This document shows, piece by piece, positions 13,543 through 16,728 of a DNA stretch of 16,728 nt. The first letter of the stretch is position 1. Each line of letters opens with the position of its first letter. Both the position numbers and the translations under genes were made by a program. The stretch is from Planctomycetota bacterium (GTDB taxonomy: Bacteria > Planctomycetota > Phycisphaerae > Sedimentisphaerales > Anaerohalosphaeraceae), in the NCBI GenBank assembly GCA_030637065.1, contig DAOVVQ010000055.1, positions 1-16,728 of the forward strand, in the 5' to 3' direction. The notes below the pieces were generated by a model, which saw only the letters and a program-made list of their open reading frames with translations, searched no databases and was not told the origin of the DNA.

Positions 13543-13558
13543 TGCAATGCCCGTGCCA
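13543..13558 (-). promoter_or_regulatory. Perfect sigma-54 (RpoN) promoter
   Basis: On the minus strand TGGCACGGGCATTGCA matches the sigma-54 consensus TGGCACG-N4-TTGCW at every fixed base, with GG at -25/-24 and GC at -13/-12. The predicted start is A13532. A chance match to these 12 bases in a window of this size is very unlikely. Confidence 0.88.
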
Positions 13559-13561
13559 CAA

Positions 13562-13610
13562 GAATCAAGGATTGTACTGATTGATTCATGGCTTACTATA
13601 AGTTCTTATA
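13562..13610. promoter_or_regulatory. Inverted repeats upstream of the sigma-54 promoter
   Basis: GAATCAA (13562-13568) and TTGATTC (13581-13587) form a perfect dyad with a 12-bp centre, and TATAAG/CTTATA form a second one at 13597-13610. They lie about 30-55 and 65-78 bp upstream of the predicted start, where an enhancer-binding activator or a co-regulator could bind. The rest of the gap up to the flagellin terminator (13611-13857) holds only short dyads, such as GTTGC/GCAAC at 13679-13694, and no convincing ORF. Confidence 0.35.
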
Positions 13611-13859
13611 CAGTAGCCGTTTATATTAGTTGTATATGTTATTGGCCCTGAGAGCGGGATGTCGAACTGTATCGCCATGTTGCGTTAAAGCAACAATAAA
13701 TGGCCTTATTGCGGAGAGACGGGCATTATTATCGGCCGTAAAGCCTTGAATCGTATGAGATTCGGGGGATGTTTCAAAAAAACAACAGTAAAACGGTGTG
13801 TATTGCCTAACTGCCACACGAGTCGCCGTGTTTTTGCCTGATTATCACGCAAATTGCTC

Positions 13860-13905
13860 AAAAAAAGTGGCCCATGCCAGTAATGGGCGGTCACTGGCAT
13901 GGGCC
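13860..13905 (-). terminator. Strong intrinsic terminator of the flagellin gene
   Basis: On the minus strand a 13-bp perfect stem, GGCCCATGCCAGT paired with ACTGGCATGGGCC (13905-13893 and 13881-13869, 11-base loop), is followed by AC and seven T residues (13866-13860). It lies about 50 bp after the flagellin stop codon. Confidence 0.92.
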
Positions 13906-13954
13906 TGGCGGAACGAGGTATGCGAAATTGGACGATTGCGTAAGTCTCGCTATA

Positions 13955-14737
13955 TTATCCCCTTAGTAGTGCCAGAACGCCGGAGGCCTCGGAATTGGCC
14001 TGGGCGTGTATTGCGATCGCCGCCTTAGCCCGGACGTTGGTTGCCGCTAATGCAGCGGTTGACTTAGCTATATCTGCGTCTGAGATGCGTGATTTGGCTG
14101 CCATGAGGTTTTCCGCTTTGGCGCTGAGAACATCAGCTGCTAATCCGAGTCTTTTTGCGGTTGCACCCAGCCTGCCCCTGTAGGCGCTGGTCTGTTTTAT
14201 GGCGGTGTCAACGGCTGCCATGGCACCCTCGGCGTCATTGACCAGGTCGCCTTTGACGGTCTCGACGGCCTCGGTATGGATCTCGATTACCTGCGTATCT
14301 CCGGAGTGGATCTTGACGACGTCGCCCTGATGAAGCTTGACCCCGTTAAACTCGGCGGAGGCTGCTGCGCGAGCGTTCTCAGCGGCAAGCTGATCGAACT
14401 CCTGCTGCATAATCCTCTCCTGCTGGCCCGAGTAAGTGCCGTTGGCGGCCTGGCTTGCCAGTTCTTTCATTCTGGTCAGGCTCTTGCTGGCCACTGCTTC
14501 ATATATGCCAGCTGTCTGAACAAGCGAGATGCCGTCAGTGATGTTTCTGCTCTCTTGTATAACGAGGAGATCCTCACCGCGGAAAAACGACTTGGTGCTC
14601 GAAGCCAGTACAAAACCTTTGATGGTCTTTTCCAGTTCGCCGGCTGCGATCCGAGTGGTCAGCGTTTTTTGGATATCGGTTGCATCCTTGATTATCGAAG
14701 CCCTGTTTATCCCGCTTGTATTGTTGATAGTAGACAT
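13955..14737 (-). CDS. Short flagellin-like protein
   Basis: A filament protein homologue of 260 residues, lacking the variable D2/D3 domains. Seen: SRNITDGISLVQTAGIYEAV (64-82), then MKELASQAANGTYSGQQERIMQQEFDQL and AEFNGVKL, all typical of the N-terminal D1 region. The C-terminal domain has SRISDADIAKSTAALAATNV, QANSEASGVLALLRG; the final LLRG is the standard flagellin end. The first 60 residues are unusual: the common INTNxxSLxxQ and INSAKDDAAG signatures are replaced by a different sequence rich in Ser, Thr and Lys. It may be a minor or divergent flagellin, or an adaptor-like protein. It is transcribed alone from a consensus sigma-70 promoter, with GGGGG six bases before the ATG and its own terminator. 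Export would be by the flagellar type III system; no signal peptide. Confidence 0.85.
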   Translation of the reverse strand: MSTINNTSGINRASIIKDATDIQKTLTTRIAAGELEKTIKGFVLASSTKSFFRGEDLLVIQESRNITDGISLVQTAGIYEAVASKSLTRMKELASQAANGTYSGQQERIMQQEFDQLAAENARAAASAEFNGVKLHQGDVVKIHSGDTQVIEIHTEAVETVKGDLVNDAEGAMAAVDTAIKQTSAYRGRLGATAKRLGLAADVLSAKAENLMAAKSRISDADIAKSTAALAATNVRAKAAIAIHAQANSEASGVLALLRG

Positions 14738-14817
14738 TTTGCGCCCCCATTACAAATGCGGCACCGCTATCGAAAATGCGTGTGCTCATTCCGCCATCTG
14801 CCCCAATTACACGCTAA

Positions 14818-14846
14818 ATTATAGCAAAGGTATGCCGATTTGTCAA
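14818..14846 (-). promoter_or_regulatory. Fully consensus sigma-70 promoter of the flagellin gene
   Basis: On the minus strand TTGACA (14846-14841), a 17-bp spacer and TATAAT (14823-14818) match the consensus at all 12 bases. The predicted start near 14811 leaves a leader of about 74 nt. This is neither a sigma-28 nor a sigma-54 promoter, which are the usual flagellin promoters. Confidence 0.92.
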
Positions 14847-14899
14847 GAGAATGTTAAGGAGAAATAAGAAATCTTAACAAGTGGCCCTAATGGCGTGAA

Positions 14900-14909
14900 G
14901 GGGGGGGGG
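14900..14909 (+). repeat. Run of ten G residues
   Basis: A G10 tract lies between the divergent flagellin and ABC-transporter promoters, about 55 bp upstream of the flagellin -35. Such tracts are prone to length change, and also to sequencing or assembly error. The remaining flagellin-lolD gap shows a weak TTGCAA-17-TATCCA promoter (14962-14990) for the plus-strand genes. Confidence 0.6.
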
Positions 14910-15056
14910 TGTTTTGGGCTTTTGGGCATTTCTGCTGCATTGGGTGTGGGCCAGAGCAGGGTTGCAATCTTTTTGTGATTATGTTATCCAATAATTCGCT
15001 CCTGTGGGTCGTCTGAAGTAGAGGCGGGATGCGGCGATCGGGAGATCGGGTAGTCC

Positions 15057-15080
15057 TTATATACAGTCCTATATACAGTC
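15057..15080. repeat. Tandem TATATACAGTC repeat before the ABC transporter
   Basis: TTATATACAGTC (15057-15068) is followed directly by CTATATACAGTC (15069-15080), and a third AGTC begins the series at 15052. It ends 19 bp before the ATPase start codon, so it overlaps either the promoter or the leader and may be an operator. Confidence 0.45.
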
Positions 15081-15099
15081 ATTTTGGGCGGAAATAGCC

Positions 15100-15780
15100 A
15101 TGTTGAAGCTGGAACATATCTCGAAGAGTTATGCTTTGCCGTCGGGGCAAACGGAGTGCGTATTGTCGGATATCGACCTTGGTGTCGAGAAGGGCGAGTC
15201 GGTCGCTATTGTTGGGCCTTCCGGGAGCGGTAAGAGTACGCTGCTGAATATCATCGGTGCGCTTGATCGCCCGAGCGGCGGGAAGGTGTTACTGGACGGA
15301 ACGGATCTTGCCGAATTGACGGATGCCCGGCTTGCGGAGTTGCGAAACGGGCAGATCGGGTTTATTTTTCAGCTTCATCATCTGCTCAGCCAGTGTACGG
15401 TGCTTGAAAATGTGCTGATACCTACCCTTGCCCGGAAGGGTGGTCTCGATGAGGCTGCCGAGCAGCGGGCGATAGGATTGCTTGAGCGTGTCGGGCTTAT
15501 TGACCACAGAGACCACAGGCCGGGGGAGCTTTCCGGTGGGCAGATGCAAAGGGTTGCGGTGGTTAGGGCTTTGATAAACGAGCCGAAGCTGCTGCTGGCT
15601 GATGAGCCGACCGGTTCGCTGGACCGCCAGGCTGCGGAGAATATCGCGGAACTGCTCGTCGAGCTTAATCGTAGTGAGGGCGTGGCGCTGATCGTTGTTA
15701 CCCATTCGATGCGGCTGGCCGGTTATATGGGGAAGGTATTGGAGTTAAGCGACGGTTTTTTGAGAGAAGGGCGAAGCTGA
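15100..15780 (+). CDS. LolD/MacB-like ABC transporter ATPase
   Basis: The cytoplasmic ATP-hydrolysing subunit of a type VII (MacB/LolCDE/FtsE-like) ABC system, 226 residues. Seen: Walker A GPSGSGKST (39-47), Q-loop Gln91 in FIFQLHHLL, signature LSGGQMQR (144-151), Walker B LLLADEP (164-170), D-loop SLD and H-loop His202 in VVTHS. The LD-RPSGGKVLLDGTDL segment and short length are typical of LolD. The partner permease starts one base after its stop codon, so both are co-translated. Lipoprotein release or a related outer-envelope export task is the likely role; the substrate is not shown by the sequence. Confidence 0.92.
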   Translation: MLKLEHISKSYALPSGQTECVLSDIDLGVEKGESVAIVGPSGSGKSTLLNIIGALDRPSGGKVLLDGTDLAELTDARLAELRNGQIGFIFQLHHLLSQCTVLENVLIPTLARKGGLDEAAEQRAIGLLERVGLIDHRDHRPGELSGGQMQRVAVVRALINEPKLLLADEPTGSLDRQAAENIAELLVELNRSEGVALIVVTHSMRLAGYMGKVLELSDGFLREGRS

Positions 15781-15781
15781 G

Positions 15782-16728
15782 ATGACCCTGGTCAAACTGG
15801 TTAGAGACAGTGTCCTTTTCTACTGGCGGACGAATTTTGGCGTTTTCTTAGCTGTTGCCGTCGGTAGTGCGATACTTACCGGTGCGCTGCTGGTGGGCGA
15901 TTCCGTTCGGGAGAGTCTGGGCGGTCTGGTTGGTCTTCGCCTTGGAAAGACCGAGTTTGCTATTGCGGGGCAGAATACGTTTTTTCGCGATGAGCTTGCC
16001 GATGACGTCGGTAATATGCTAAATACAGAGTCTGGGCCGGTCTTGCAGCTTCGCGGTATTGTCGCTAACAGCGACGGGACGAGGCGGGTTAATACCATCA
16101 GCGTTCTTGGTGTGGATCGGCGGTTTTTTTCGTTAGGCGGCTCAGACGCTCCGTTTACGCGGGCCGATGATGCTGAGATCGTTTTGAATCAGCCGCTTGC
16201 CGACCGGCTTGGTGTAAGTGTCGGCGATGAGGTTCTGCTTCGGAGTACCATGCCCGGCGATATGCCGAAGGATGTTCCGCTGGTGCCGGTTGACGAGTTG
16301 TCTATCGGGCAGCGTTTGACGGTGAGCGCGATAGCCGGGGCTGGGCAGTTCGGGCGTTTCAGTCTCCAGGCCAACCAGGTCTGGCCGATGAATGCTTTTG
16401 TTCCGCTTAAATGGCTGCAGGAAAAGATCGATCAGGGGGGCAGGGCTAATATGCTGCTGCTTGCCTCGGGTACGGATGGAGGTGGGGGTTTAGCGATCGA
16501 AGATGCGAGAGGGGCGGTTAAGAAATGTCAGCGGCTTGAGGATATGGGTCTGGAGATACGGTCATTGCCCGGTCTTGACGTGATAGAGGTTCGCAGCCGG
16601 GGCATTTTCATCGATGACGGCATGGCTGATACTTTAGCGGGCGCCGGTGCTGCGTCGGGGCTTTTGACTTACTTTGTAAATGAGCTTCGCGTCGGCGAGC
16701 GTGCTGTGCCGTATTCGATGGTTGCCGC
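15782..16728 (+). CDS. FtsX/MacB-like ABC transporter permease, N-terminal part
   Basis: An open frame continues to the right edge without a stop (315 codons visible). The ATG follows the ATPase stop by one base. Residues 1 to about 20 are the cytoplasmic start (KLVRDSVLFYWRTNFG), followed by a first membrane helix, VFLAVAVGSAILTGALLVG, and then a long periplasmic domain of the MacB_PCD type: VRESLGGLVGLRLGKTEFAI, VNTISVLGVDRRFFSLGG, LNQPLADRLGVSVGDEVLLR and PMNAFVPLKWLQEKI. The FtsX domain with the remaining helices would lie beyond the window. It pairs with the preceding LolD-like ATPase. The gene is incomplete only because the window ends. Confidence 0.88.
   Translation, partial: MTLVKLVRDSVLFYWRTNFGVFLAVAVGSAILTGALLVGDSVRESLGGLVGLRLGKTEFAIAGQNTFFRDELADDVGNMLNTESGPVLQLRGIVANSDGTRRVNTISVLGVDRRFFSLGGSDAPFTRADDAEIVLNQPLADRLGVSVGDEVLLRSTMPGDMPKDVPLVPVDELSIGQRLTVSAIAGAGQFGRFSLQANQVWPMNAFVPLKWLQEKIDQGGRANMLLLASGTDGGGGLAIEDARGAVKKCQRLEDMGLEIRSLPGLDVIEVRSRGIFIDDGMADTLAGAGAASGLLTYFVNELRVGERAVPYSMVA

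Noticed and set aside
13626..13900. Two short minus-strand ORFs after the flagellin terminator
   Set aside because: One starts inside the terminator stem; neither has a ribosome site or protein-like composition.
14574..14789. 71-codon minus-strand ORF overlapping the flagellin start
   Set aside because: It is out of frame with a clear flagellin gene and begins in its leader without a good ribosome site.

Overview
The window looks like a chromosomal segment of a free-living, flagellated Gram-negative bacterium, most likely a member of the Planctomycetota (Phycisphaerae-like). That placement is an inference from the gene families: a ThiD2-ThiE fusion, a DUF1844 protein beside SmpB, an enlarged and divergent RNase HII-like protein, a fused uroporphyrinogen methyltransferase/synthase, and a perfect sigma-54 promoter. 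No rRNA, tRNA, CRISPR array, prophage or intact insertion sequence was seen. Most of the window is ordinary housekeeping sequence; the less ordinary material is in the intergenic stretches.

Layout. (1) 156-4239, minus strand: an RNase HII-like gene, then cobA-hemD and hemL. The last two are 17 bp apart and supply tetrapyrrole (heme/siroheme/corrinoid) intermediates. (2) 4240-4677: a mosaic of small palindromes and repeats between divergent promoters. (3) 4678-7587, plus strand: tdh, kbl and a TRIC/glycine-transporter-domain membrane protein, which reads as a threonine-to-glycine module with a possible glycine or cation channel. (4) 7625-9395, minus: smpB, a DUF1844 gene and trpC. (5) 9396-9843: a short plus-strand transcription unit with promoter, Shine-Dalgarno, 49-codon ORF and terminator. 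Its first ~23 residues resemble the start of an Ldh_2-type malate/lactate dehydrogenase, so it is probably a remnant. (6) 9844-11662, minus: an AcsE/MetH-like pterin-binding methyltransferase followed by a secreted serine esterase. (7) 12266-13321, minus: thiD2-thiE, apparently expressed from a leaderless transcript. (8) 13404-13558, minus: a perfect sigma-54 promoter, about 130 nt of hairpin-rich sequence and an intrinsic terminator, which is a candidate sigma-54-controlled small RNA. (9) 13955-14737, minus: a short, atypical flagellin with a fully consensus sigma-70 promoter and a strong terminator. (10) 15100 to the right edge, plus: a LolD/MacB-like ABC ATPase and the start of its FtsX-like permease, cut by the window end.

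The most promising undescribed element is the sigma-54 small RNA at about 13404-13532. It lies between the flagellin terminator and the thiE promoter, has its own start and stop signals, and contains a perfect AGGAGG next to a hairpin and a possible 15-residue ORF. Other points of interest are promoter/start-codon arrangements that predict leaderless mRNAs (thiE, smpB and a gene at the left edge), the Ldh-like remnant, the oversized RNase HII-like protein and the flagellin with an unusual N-terminus.
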